The notes beneath the pieces are model-generated. The model saw only the letters and a list, made by a program, of their open reading frames with translations, was not told where the DNA came from and made no database searches. Below are positions 1 through 5,552 of a stretch of DNA of 5,552 nt, in pieces (position 1 is the stretch's first letter; the number at the start of each line of letters is the position of its first letter). The position numbers and the translations under genes were made by a program. The stretch is taken from assembly GCA_036490215.1 (NCBI GenBank), contig DASXEH010000079.1:1-5552 (forward strand), in the 5' to 3' direction. This DNA is from JASHSH01 sp036490215 (GTDB lineage: Bacteria; Pseudomonadota; Alphaproteobacteria; Rhodospirillales; Magnetospirillaceae).

Positions 1-19
1 CGCGCATCTCGAACATCAT
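1..19 (-). CDS. Possible 5' end of a further minus-strand gene, cut by the left edge
   Basis: The stop codon of the DUF3303 gene (TGA, 18-16) overlaps an ATG at 19-17, giving the ATGA arrangement typical of translationally coupled genes. A second ATG follows in the same frame at 16-14. The readable residues are only MMFEMR. NIPSNAP-family proteins often begin with a very similar string (Met, hydrophobic, Tyr/Phe, Glu, Met/Leu, Arg), so a NIPSNAP-like protein is one possibility. Six residues cannot establish a family. No clear ribosome binding site is seen, so the call rests on the overlap alone and may be chance. Confidence 0.22.
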
Positions 20-330
20 TTGCGCTTAAGCCCGTCGCGGAACGTGATCGCTTCGAGTTCGACCCGGACCGCGTCCATAACGGGAACGACAGGTCGTGCC
101 TCAAATACAAAGGCAGGCAACATCGAGCAGAATTTGTGAACCGCCAGGGGATCGTCGCAGTCCAACATCATATAACCGCCCCAGTCGCCCACGCGGATGA
201 CGAACAACTCAATCTTGAAATTGTCGGGCGCCTTCCACTGCGTGAAAACCTCAAGGATCCGCTTTTGCGCGTTCTCGTATTCCATCGGCGATCCTTGCGG
301 ACGCTCCGACCAACTGAGCATATATTTCAT
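16..330 (-). CDS. DUF3303 family small protein (function unknown)
   Basis: A 104-residue protein with no signal peptide or membrane segment, so probably cytoplasmic. It opens with a short beta strand (MKYMLSWSER), then a helix rich in charged residues (about 16-32). Next comes a strand-turn-strand containing VIRVGDWGGYMMLDCDDP (44-61), then a helix starting at residue 62 and a strand ending in RPVVPVMDAV (79-88). This layout, with the glycine-rich turn before a DDP motif and a conserved proline late on, matches DUF3303, a small dimeric alpha/beta-barrel-like family with no assigned reaction. The start is placed at the ATG at 330 rather than the adjacent in-frame TTG at 333, because a GGGGG run lies 5 bases upstream of the ATG. 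It is 48 bases downstream of the hydro-lyase on the same strand, so the two are probably co-transcribed. Family call fairly secure; role unknown. Confidence 0.8.
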   Translation of the reverse strand: MKYMLSWSERPQGSPMEYENAQKRILEVFTQWKAPDNFKIELFVIRVGDWGGYMMLDCDDPLAVHKFCSMLPAFVFEARPVVPVMDAVRVELEAITFRDGLKRK

Positions 331-335
331 CAAAG

Positions 336-340
336 CCCCC
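336..340 (-). promoter_or_regulatory. Ribosome binding site deciding the DUF3303 start
   Basis: On the minus strand a GGGGG run lies 5 bases before the ATG at 330 and only 2 bases before the in-frame TTG at 333. The spacing favours the ATG. The match to the anti-Shine-Dalgarno sequence is partial (a G-run without the adenine). Confidence 0.4.
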
Positions 341-378
341 GTTTGTGCCGAAATTCTCGAATCGAATAATCGGCGTAA

Positions 379-1194
379 TCACATAATCGCGAATTCGCTG
401 TTCTTGCGGTCCGTCACCAGCATGCTGCCGGGATAATGCGTGATGCAGAATTCCGGTTTCACTGTCGCGACCACGGACTGCGGTGTTACCCCGCAAGCCC
501 AGAAAACCGGCAATTCATCGTCATGGACGGGCACGGCATCGCCGTAGTCCGGCTTCATGATGTCCTTGATCCCGATCATGTCCGGTTTGCCGACGTGCAC
601 GGGCGCGCCGTGCACAGAGGGAAAGCGCGTGGTGATCTGGATGGCACGAATGGCGTCGGCGGGTTTCATCGGGCGCATCGACACCACCAGCGGACCGTGA
701 AACGGGCCGGCCGGCTGCGTTGCAACCGACGTGCGATACATCGGCACGTTGCAGCCTTGCGTGATGTGACGCAGTTCGATGCCGTCGCTGATCAGCGCTT
801 CCTCGAAGGAAAACGAGCAGCCGATCACGAAGCTCACCAGATCGTCGCGCCATACCTCGCGGATGTTCTCGGGTTCGGCGACAAGCTGCCCGTTTTGCCA
901 GACGCGATAGCGCGGAAGATCGGCCCGAATATCGAGGTCTTCGCCCAGCTCCGGCACGCGCCAATCGCCGGGCGCCGAGGTGCCGATCAGCGGGCAGGGC
1001 TTGGGATTGAGCTGGCAGAAGCGCAGGAAATCGGCTGCCAGCGCCTGCGGCAGGATGGCGAGGTTGCCCTGCACGTACCCCGGCGCCAGACCCGCGGTGG
1101 CGCCGCGATGGCGACCCTCGCGCACCGCAAGCCGCGCCGCTAAACCGCCGCTGGAGGCGGCCGCTTCAGTTCGACGTATGGGGGTAACCGCCAT
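379..1194 (-). CDS. D-glutamate cyclase family / UPF0317 putative hydro-lyase
   Basis: A 271-residue soluble protein, about the usual length of this family (DUF1445, PF07286, UPF0317). Conserved blocks occur in order: GLAPGYVQGNLAILP (35-49), a block containing DIRADLPRYRVW (to about residue 99), IGCSFSFEEAL (124-134), NVPMYRT (149-155), FWACGVTPQ (231-239) and FCITHYPGSMLVTD (249-262). All are intact. The characterised relative is mammalian mitochondrial DGLUCY, which converts D-glutamate to 5-oxo-D-proline. Bacterial members, including Bacillus YcsI, are mostly annotated only as putative hydro-lyases, so the substrate here is unknown. The start is placed at the internal ATG (1194): a GGAG lies 6 bases upstream, whereas the ATG 12 bases further out (1206) has no visible site; that longer form would add MEIA. 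It is the first gene of the minus-strand unit, followed by the DUF3303 gene, and diverges from a Liv-type importer, suggesting joint use of an imported compound. Confidence 0.9.
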   Translation of the reverse strand: MAVTPIRRTEAAASSGGLAARLAVREGRHRGATAGLAPGYVQGNLAILPQALAADFLRFCQLNPKPCPLIGTSAPGDWRVPELGEDLDIRADLPRYRVWQNGQLVAEPENIREVWRDDLVSFVIGCSFSFEEALISDGIELRHITQGCNVPMYRTSVATQPAGPFHGPLVVSMRPMKPADAIRAIQITTRFPSVHGAPVHVGKPDMIGIKDIMKPDYGDAVPVHDDELPVFWACGVTPQSVVATVKPEFCITHYPGSMLVTDRKNSEFAIM

Positions 1195-1200
1195 CGCGAT

Positions 1201-1204
1201 CTCC
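1201..1204 (-). promoter_or_regulatory. Ribosome binding site deciding the hydro-lyase start
   Basis: On the minus strand GGAG is followed by six bases and then the ATG at 1194. The motif itself overlaps the alternative upstream ATG at 1206. This supports the shorter protein, beginning MAVTPIRR. Confidence 0.6.
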
Positions 1205-1447
1205 ATTTGCCGCGCGCTGCGCGTATCGTTTTAACATGGGGCCACTTTCACCGCACTGCACATTTCTCGGGCACCTATGCGACGATGTGAGTGGCCGTCC
1301 ATCCATACGATAAATACCGGTTGAAACTGGCAATGGGATGGCGTTTCCTTGGGGCATAAAGTTTGAAGAGCCTGAACAAGGGCCGCCAGGGGAGTGAGTG
1401 GGAATGCTGCTTCATGTCGCCAAAGTAATCCGTGTAGTGGCCGATCT

Positions 1448-1497
1448 TGCGCCCTTGCATTTCGCCGCGCATGTCGCCGGCACAATGCAAGGGCGCA
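1448..1497. repeat. Perfect 14-bp inverted repeat upstream of the binding-protein gene
   Basis: The arms TGCGCCCTTGCATT (1448-1461) and AATGCAAGGGCGCA (1484-1497) are exact reverse complements separated by 22 bases. The right arm ends 52 bases before the start codon at 1550. In RNA this would form a long stem with a large loop. No T-run follows on either strand, so it does not look like a simple intrinsic terminator. It could be a protein-binding operator, a 5' leader structure or the ends of a small mobile repeat. The sequence does not choose between these. Confidence 0.75.
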
Positions 1498-1536
1498 GAG
1501 CTAAATGCTTTCGATTCCGACAAGCTGAAATCCAGT

Positions 1537-1543
1537 GGGAGGA
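1537..1543 (+). promoter_or_regulatory. Strong ribosome binding site for the binding-protein gene
   Basis: GGGAGGA lies 6 bases before the ATG at 1550, near-ideal spacing and complementarity. It rules out the in-frame GTG at 1535, which overlaps the site itself. Confidence 0.85.
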
Positions 1544-1549
1544 CTATCG

Positions 1550-2848
1550 ATGACTGAAAAATGGCAAGACGAGTCTTGGGCGCAAGACTATTGGTACACC
1601 GGCAAAGTCACTCGCCGTACCGTCGTGGGTTGGGGCGGCGGTGCGATCGGCGCGATGATGCTGGTGCCGGCACCGTGGCGTGAAGCTTTCGGCGCAGCAG
1701 CGCCGCTCAAGATCGGTTCCGAGCAGCCGCTGTCGGGCCCCGGCGCTGCCGGCGGCAAGACCGCGGTGGTCGGATTGCAGATGGCGGCCGACCGTATCAA
1801 CAAGAACGGCGGCATCAATGGCCGGCCGGTGCAACTGGTCATCGCGGACGATGAATCCAAGCCCGATGTCGCGCGCCGCAAGACCGAAAAGATGGTGCAG
1901 GAGGACAAGATCGACGCCCATGTCGGCGGCTTCCTGTCCAATATCTGCCTTGCCTGCATGCCGGTCTGGGAAGAGGCCAAGATCATCAACATGATCAGCG
2001 TCTGCCTCGACACCACGCTGACCACCACGCATTGCAATCGCTACAGCTTCCGTGTTCACGACTTCGCGCCGGCGCAAGCGGTCGCCTTCGCGCCCACGCT
2101 CACCAAGATGGGCAAGAAATGGCACCTCGCTTATGCCGATTATTCGTGGGGCCAGTCGACGCGTGACGCTTACGCCAACGAAATCAAGAAGAACGGCGGC
2201 GAAGTTGTCGGCACCACGGGCATCCCTCTCGGCACCGCCGACATGACGCCGTTCCTTTCGAAAATTTCCGGCAATTTCGACGGGTTGTTCGGAATCTTCT
2301 TCGGCAAGGACGGCGTGACCATCGGCAACCAGGCCTACGATCTCGGCCTGACCAAGAAGTACAAATGGGCCGGCGACGGCTCCATTTCCGAAGCCAGCAA
2401 TCTGCCCGGCCTCGGCCACAAGATCGACGGCTTCGTTGCCATCAACCGCTACATCCCGATCTTCGTGGGCACACTCGACACGCCCTACCACCACGCCTGG
2501 TTCAATGAGGCGAAAGCGCGTCTGGCCAAAGTCGATCCGTCTGGTCCGCTGCCGGATAAATACGTGCAGTCGAACTACGAGGCGCTCAATGCCTTGAAGA
2601 TCGGCATGGAGAAGGCGAAGTTCCAAAGTCCTGCGGATACGATGAAGGTGGTCGAGGCGCTCGAAGGCCTTGAGATGGAAGCCGGTCCGGATTTCATCCA
2701 GGGGCCGAAGACGCTGCGCAAGGCAGACCATCAGGCCTTCTTGAACGAGTTCATCTTCGAGGTGAGCAACGGGACTTACCACCTCAAGGAGACGGTGCTG
2801 AAGGACAAAACCCTCGTTCCGCCAGCCTGCAAGTTCCCGGCGGCGTAG
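1550..2848 (+). CDS. ABC transporter substrate-binding protein, branched-chain amino acid (Liv/HAAT) type
   Basis: A 432-residue protein of the periplasmic type I binding-protein family (Peripla_BP_6, COG0683). After the export signal the mature part starts near LKIGSEQPLSGPGA (53-66), the usual first strand and ligand-loop region. Family landmarks follow: AADRINKNGGINGRPVQLVIAD (79-100), DDESKPDVARR (100-110), HVGGFLS (124-130) and the second-lobe strand HLAYADYSWGQSTRDAY (192-208). The N-terminus has a twin arginine (TRRTVVGW, 21-28), a glycine-rich hydrophobic stretch (25-42) and a likely cleavage area around AFGAAAP (46-52). It therefore looks Tat-dependent, with an unusually long acidic, tryptophan-rich leader before the arginines. 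There is no lipobox. Five cysteines (133, 136, 152, 162, 427) are more than usual for this family. Position ahead of livGFHM fits the solute receptor of that importer. The ligand cannot be read from the sequence; amino acids, amides, urea-like or aromatic compounds are all known for relatives. Confidence 0.92.
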   Translation: MTEKWQDESWAQDYWYTGKVTRRTVVGWGGGAIGAMMLVPAPWREAFGAAAPLKIGSEQPLSGPGAAGGKTAVVGLQMAADRINKNGGINGRPVQLVIADDESKPDVARRKTEKMVQEDKIDAHVGGFLSNICLACMPVWEEAKIINMISVCLDTTLTTTHCNRYSFRVHDFAPAQAVAFAPTLTKMGKKWHLAYADYSWGQSTRDAYANEIKKNGGEVVGTTGIPLGTADMTPFLSKISGNFDGLFGIFFGKDGVTIGNQAYDLGLTKKYKWAGDGSISEASNLPGLGHKIDGFVAINRYIPIFVGTLDTPYHHAWFNEAKARLAKVDPSGPLPDKYVQSNYEALNALKIGMEKAKFQSPADTMKVVEALEGLEMEAGPDFIQGPKTLRKADHQAFLNEFIFEVSNGTYHLKETVLKDKTLVPPACKFPAA

Positions 2849-2896
2849 CGCATAATCCCGAAAAGTAGGAACCAATTTTCGGGCAAGAACATGCGC
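2848..2896. repeat. Palindromic intergenic repeat, similar to one abundant in Rhizobiales
   Basis: Outer arms GCGCAT (2848-2853) and ATGCGC (2891-2896) enclose inner arms CCCGAAAA (2857-2864) and TTTTCGGG (2876-2883) around an 11-base loop. The overall layout (GCAT, ATCCCGAAAAGT, GGAACC, TTTTCGGG, ATGC) closely resembles a short palindromic element scattered between genes in Bradyrhizobium, Mesorhizobium and relatives. That comparison is from memory and was not searched. It begins on the last base of the binding-protein stop codon and ends 14 bases before the livG start. In RNA it would form a stem able to protect the upstream message from 3' decay or to reduce read-through into livG. No T-run follows. 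Confidence 0.7.
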
Positions 2897-2910
2897 AAGC
2901 GAAAGTCTAA

Positions 2911-3701
2911 GTGAGCGTGGAAACCTCGATCGACAAGCGCTCCCCGGCGGAGAGCCGGGGAGCGGCGTCGCCCCCTATCCTCATGACCGAAGGATTGACC
3001 GTCCGTTTCGGCGGCCTTGCCGCGCTTTCTAAGGTCAATTTCAAGCTGCAAGCCGGCAAGACCCACGCGATCATCGGGCCGAACGGGGCCGGCAAGAGTA
3101 CATTTTTCAACTGCCTGACCGGCGTGCTAACGCCGACCGGCGGACGCATCATTTTCAACGGCGAGGACGTCACCGGACTGCCCTCGAACAAGATCTCGCA
3201 AAAAGGGATCGCGCGCTCCTACCAGATCACCAACATCCTGCCCAACGCCACCGTGCTGGAAAACGTGCGCATCGCCGCGCAATCGCGCCGCCATGGCTGG
3301 AACATGATCGCCCACCATTCGGCCTTCGCCGACATCAACGAAAGCGCGGAAGCGGCCCTTGCCTCGGTCGGCCTGCTCGACCTGGGCGACGAACTCGCCT
3401 CAAATCTCTCGCATGGCGCGCAGCGCAATCTGGAGATCGGCATTGCGCTTGCCACCGAGCCGCGATTGCTGTGCCTCGACGAGCCGACCGCCGGCATGAG
3501 CGCGGCGGAGACGCGCCAGACCATGGAATTGGTGCGGCAAATCGGCAAAAATCTCACCATCCTCATCGTCGAGCACGACATGGAGGTGGTGATGGGGCTG
3601 GCCGACCGCATCACCGTGCTGCACTACGGCGAAATTCTCGCCGAGGGAACACCGGCGGAAATCCAGCAGAACCCCAAGGTGCTCGAGGTCTATCTCAAGA
3701 C

Positions 3702-3705
<4 letters not shown>
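2911..3705 (+). CDS. livG: Liv-type ABC transporter ATP-binding protein LivG
   Basis: A 264-residue cytoplasmic ATPase with all nucleotide-binding motifs. These are Walker A GPNGAGKST (56-64), Q-loop Gln105 in SYQITNIL, signature LSHGAQ (166-171), Walker B LLCLDEP (186-192, catalytic Glu191) and switch His222 in IVEHDMEVVMG. The LTVRFGGLAAL start, FFNCLTG after Walker A and the C-terminal GTPAEIQQNPKVLEVYL are typical of LivG. The signature departs slightly from LSGGQ, as is normal in this family. Starts with GTG at 2911; a stop codon lies immediately upstream in frame. GTG 2917 is also possible, but ATG 2983 would cut into the first beta strand (ILMTEGLTVRFGG). No good ribosome binding site precedes 2911. 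The first 22 residues are a non-conserved extension encoded partly by a GC-rich hairpin. It overlaps livF by 4 bases and should pair with it to power the LivH-LivM channel. Confidence 0.94.
2938..2964 (+). repeat. GC-rich 11-bp hairpin inside the first codons of livG
   Basis: CGCTCCCCGGC (2938-2948) and GCCGGGGAGCG (2954-2964) are perfect complements around the 5-base loop GGAGA. Ten of the eleven pairs in the stem are G-C. It covers codons 10-18 of livG, in the non-conserved N-terminal extension. No T-run follows, so it is not a standard intrinsic terminator. It could slow ribosomes, hide the weak livG start region or act with the repeat at 2848-2896 to lower expression of the transporter genes relative to the binding protein. 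Confidence 0.75.
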
Positions 3706-4439
<734 letters not shown>

Positions 4440-4441
4440 CG

Positions 4442-5335
4442 GTGCACGCGCTCGTCGCCTTCTTCCACGACATCCCATTCGATCTCATCCTGATCCAGAC
4501 GGTGAACGGCATCGTCACCGGCATGATCCTGGCGTTGGTCGCCTCCGGCCTGACGCTGATCTTCGGCATCATGGACGTGGTCAATTTCGCGCACGGCGAA
4601 TTGTTCATGCTCGGTGCCTTTGTCGGCGTCATCGTCATGACGGCGACGGGAAACTTCTGGCTGTCGCTGATTGCATCTTTCCTTGTGATCGCCGTCCTCG
4701 GCGCTGCCCTGCAGACCGTCATCTTGCGGCCGCTGATCGGGCGCGACCCGCTCAACACGATCCTCGTCACCTTCGGCCTGTCGCTCATCTTGCAGAACTA
4801 CGCGTTGTGGGAGTTCGGCCCCGACTCGCGCCGCTTGGCGGCGCCGATTACCGGCCACTTCACGCTCTTTTACCTCGACTATCCCTGGTACCGGCTGGTG
4901 GTCGCGGCGATGTCGGCGGCGATCATCGGAGGCTTCTGGCTGTTCCTCAAGTACAACCGGTTTGGCGTCTGGATCCGCGCCACCACGCAGGATCGCGTCA
5001 TGGCGCAGGCCATGGGCATTCCGGTGCCGTTGGTGCTGACCGGCGTCTTCGCGCTCGGCGCCGGGATGGCGGCGGCGAGCGGCGTGCTGTTCGCGCCGCT
5101 TGGCGGCGTCGACTACAACATGGGTCTCGATTGGGTGCTGAGGGCCTTCATCGTCGTGGTGGTCGGCGGCATGGGCAGTCTTAGCGGGTCGGTGGTGGCC
5201 GCTATCTTCATCAGCCTGCTGGAGGCCTACGCCTCGATCTGGGTGAACCCCTCGCAGGCGGTCATCGTCTCCTTCGTCGTGCTGATCCTCACGCTCCTGT
5301 TCAAGCCAACCGGGCTATTTGCGGCACCCAAATGA
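4442..5335 (+). CDS. livH: Liv-type ABC transporter inner-membrane permease LivH
   Basis: A 297-residue polytopic inner-membrane protein, normal length for LivH. Hydrophobic segments lie at roughly 18-40, 52-68, 73-95, 105-122, 150-170, 195-218, 232-262 and 270-287, about eight spans. Family motifs are clear: GLTLIFGIMDVVNFAHGELFMLGAF (36-60), RPLIGRDPLNTILVTFGLSL (96-115), the cytoplasmic coupling segment RATTQDRVMAQAMGI (179-193) and FIVVVVGGMGSLSGS (236-250). The start is GTG at 4442, 2 bases after the livF stop. A start at the next methionine (residue 28) would remove half of the first membrane span, so GTG is preferred. Its stop overlaps the livM ATG (ATGA, 5332-5335). With LivM it would form the channel, driven by LivG and LivF and loaded by the binding protein encoded at 1550-2848. 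UrtB of urea importers belongs to the same superfamily, but nothing here specifically indicates urea. Confidence 0.94.
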   Translation: MHALVAFFHDIPFDLILIQTVNGIVTGMILALVASGLTLIFGIMDVVNFAHGELFMLGAFVGVIVMTATGNFWLSLIASFLVIAVLGAALQTVILRPLIGRDPLNTILVTFGLSLILQNYALWEFGPDSRRLAAPITGHFTLFYLDYPWYRLVVAAMSAAIIGGFWLFLKYNRFGVWIRATTQDRVMAQAMGIPVPLVLTGVFALGAGMAAASGVLFAPLGGVDYNMGLDWVLRAFIVVVVGGMGSLSGSVVAAIFISLLEAYASIWVNPSQAVIVSFVVLILTLLFKPTGLFAAPK

Positions 5336-5552
5336 AGAAACTCGACCGCCATACCGTGATCTACTGGACCGGCTTTGCCGTCATCATGGCGGTGCTGATC
5401 GTGGCGCCGCTGGTTCTGCCCCCGTTCTGGCGCCGCTTCCTGACCGAGATCCTGATCTGGGGTCTGCTGGCAATGTCGTCAGATCTGTTGATTGGCTACA
5501 CTGGCATGGTCTCGTTCGGTCACTCGGCGTTTTTCGGCCTCGGCATGTATGG
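5332..5552 (+). CDS. livM: Liv-type ABC transporter inner-membrane permease LivM (partial, cut by right edge)
   Basis: The first 73 complete codons of a membrane permease that runs off the window. After a short basic start (MKKLDRH) come a hydrophobic span at about 9-30 and a second at about 37-56. They lead into the LivM hallmark GYTGMVSFGHSAFFGLGMY (55-73), which distinguishes it from LivH. The start is the ATG overlapping the livH stop by 4 bases. There is no strong ribosome binding site of its own, so translation is probably coupled. It is the expected second half of the channel and completes the five-component importer. The remainder (LivM proteins are usually over 300 residues) lies outside the window, so integrity cannot be judged. 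Confidence 0.92.
   Translation, partial: MKKLDRHTVIYWTGFAVIMAVLIVAPLVLPPFWRRFLTEILIWGLLAMSSDLLIGYTGMVSFGHSAFFGLGMY

Larger units (their letters stand above)
1195..1549. other. Divergent intergenic region between the hydro-lyase and the importer
   Basis: This stretch of about 355 bases separates two divergently transcribed groups and is visibly less GC-rich than the flanking genes. It should hold both promoters, but I found no pair of -35/-10 hexamers with good sequence and spacing, nor a sigma-54 site. What can be seen is a perfect 14-bp inverted repeat at 1448-1497 and three copies of AGTGGCC: inverted at 1240-1246, direct at 1290-1296 and 1436-1442. There is also a minus-strand open frame (1275-1523) with no good ribosome binding site. 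I do not call a gene here. Confidence 0.7.

Noticed and set aside
436..1143. A 235-codon plus-strand frame opposite the hydro-lyase
   Set aside because: It is a shadow frame rich in Arg, His and Ala with no family motifs. The minus-strand gene carries intact UPF0317 motifs.
1321..1349. TTGAAA as a -35 box for the importer promoter
   Set aside because: There is no acceptable -10 hexamer 16-18 bases downstream. The nearby CATAAA at 1355-1360 is too far away.
1478..1492. GGCACAATGCAA as a sigma-54 promoter
   Set aside because: The GG and GC elements are not at the required spacing, and the sequence is explained by the right arm of the inverted repeat.
1448..1497. The inverted repeat as an intrinsic terminator
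   Set aside because: No T-run follows on either strand, the loop is large, and there is no gene end nearby for it to terminate.
1544..2875. A 443-codon open frame on the minus strand covering the whole binding-protein gene
   Set aside because: It is the mirror of a well-supported gene with strong G/C third-position bias, which removes stops from the antisense frame. It has no recognisable domain and the sense gene has clear family motifs.
2983..2985. ATG as the livG start, placing the hairpin at 2938-2964 outside the gene
   Set aside because: This start would remove part of the first beta strand of the ATPase fold (ILMTEGLTVRFGG) and has no properly spaced ribosome binding site.
3471..3701. 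Upstream extension of livF by 77 codons
   Set aside because: The extra part lies inside livG and has the Arg/His-rich composition of an out-of-frame translation. The ATGA overlap at 3702 gives a normal LivF N-terminus.

Overview
The window is GC-rich, densely coding DNA. It carries two divergent gene groups of the kind common in soil Alphaproteobacteria. The best guess is Hyphomicrobiales/Rhizobiales, near Bradyrhizobium or Rhodopseudomonas. This rests on strong G/C third-position bias, the ABC cassette type, a UPF0317 hydro-lyase, and a palindromic intergenic repeat (2848-2896) that resembles, from memory, one abundant in that order. No rRNA, tRNA, CRISPR array, insertion sequence or phage gene is visible.

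Left group, minus strand (about 1-1194): a D-glutamate cyclase / UPF0317 'putative hydro-lyase' (379-1194) is followed 48 bases downstream by a small DUF3303 protein (16-330). A further reading frame, beginning with an overlapping ATGA at 16-19, may run off the left edge. These look like one transcription unit.

Divergent region (1195-1549): about 355 bases with no convincing gene. It must hold both promoters. It contains a perfect 14-bp inverted repeat (1448-1497) just upstream of the right-hand group and three copies of a 7-mer, AGTGGCC or its complement, which could be operator half-sites.

Right group, plus strand (1550 to beyond 5552): a complete branched-chain-amino-acid-type (HAAT/Liv) ABC importer cassette in the order substrate-binding protein, livG, livF, livH, livM. 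livM is cut by the window edge. From livG onward the genes overlap by 4 bases or are 2 bases apart, so translation is probably coupled. The binding protein is set apart from livG by 62 bases holding the palindromic repeat. A second, very GC-rich hairpin lies in the first codons of livG. Together these could let the binding protein be made in excess over the membrane complex, which is an inference.

How the genes may work together: the binding protein, apparently with a Tat-type signal, captures a small solute in the periplasm. LivH/LivM form the channel and LivG/LivF power uptake. The divergent hydro-lyase family acts on D-glutamate in the characterised mammalian member, so an amino-acid- or lactam-like substrate is a reasonable but unproven guess. 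The core importer is ordinary. The non-coding structures and the divergent pairing are the parts worth a second look.
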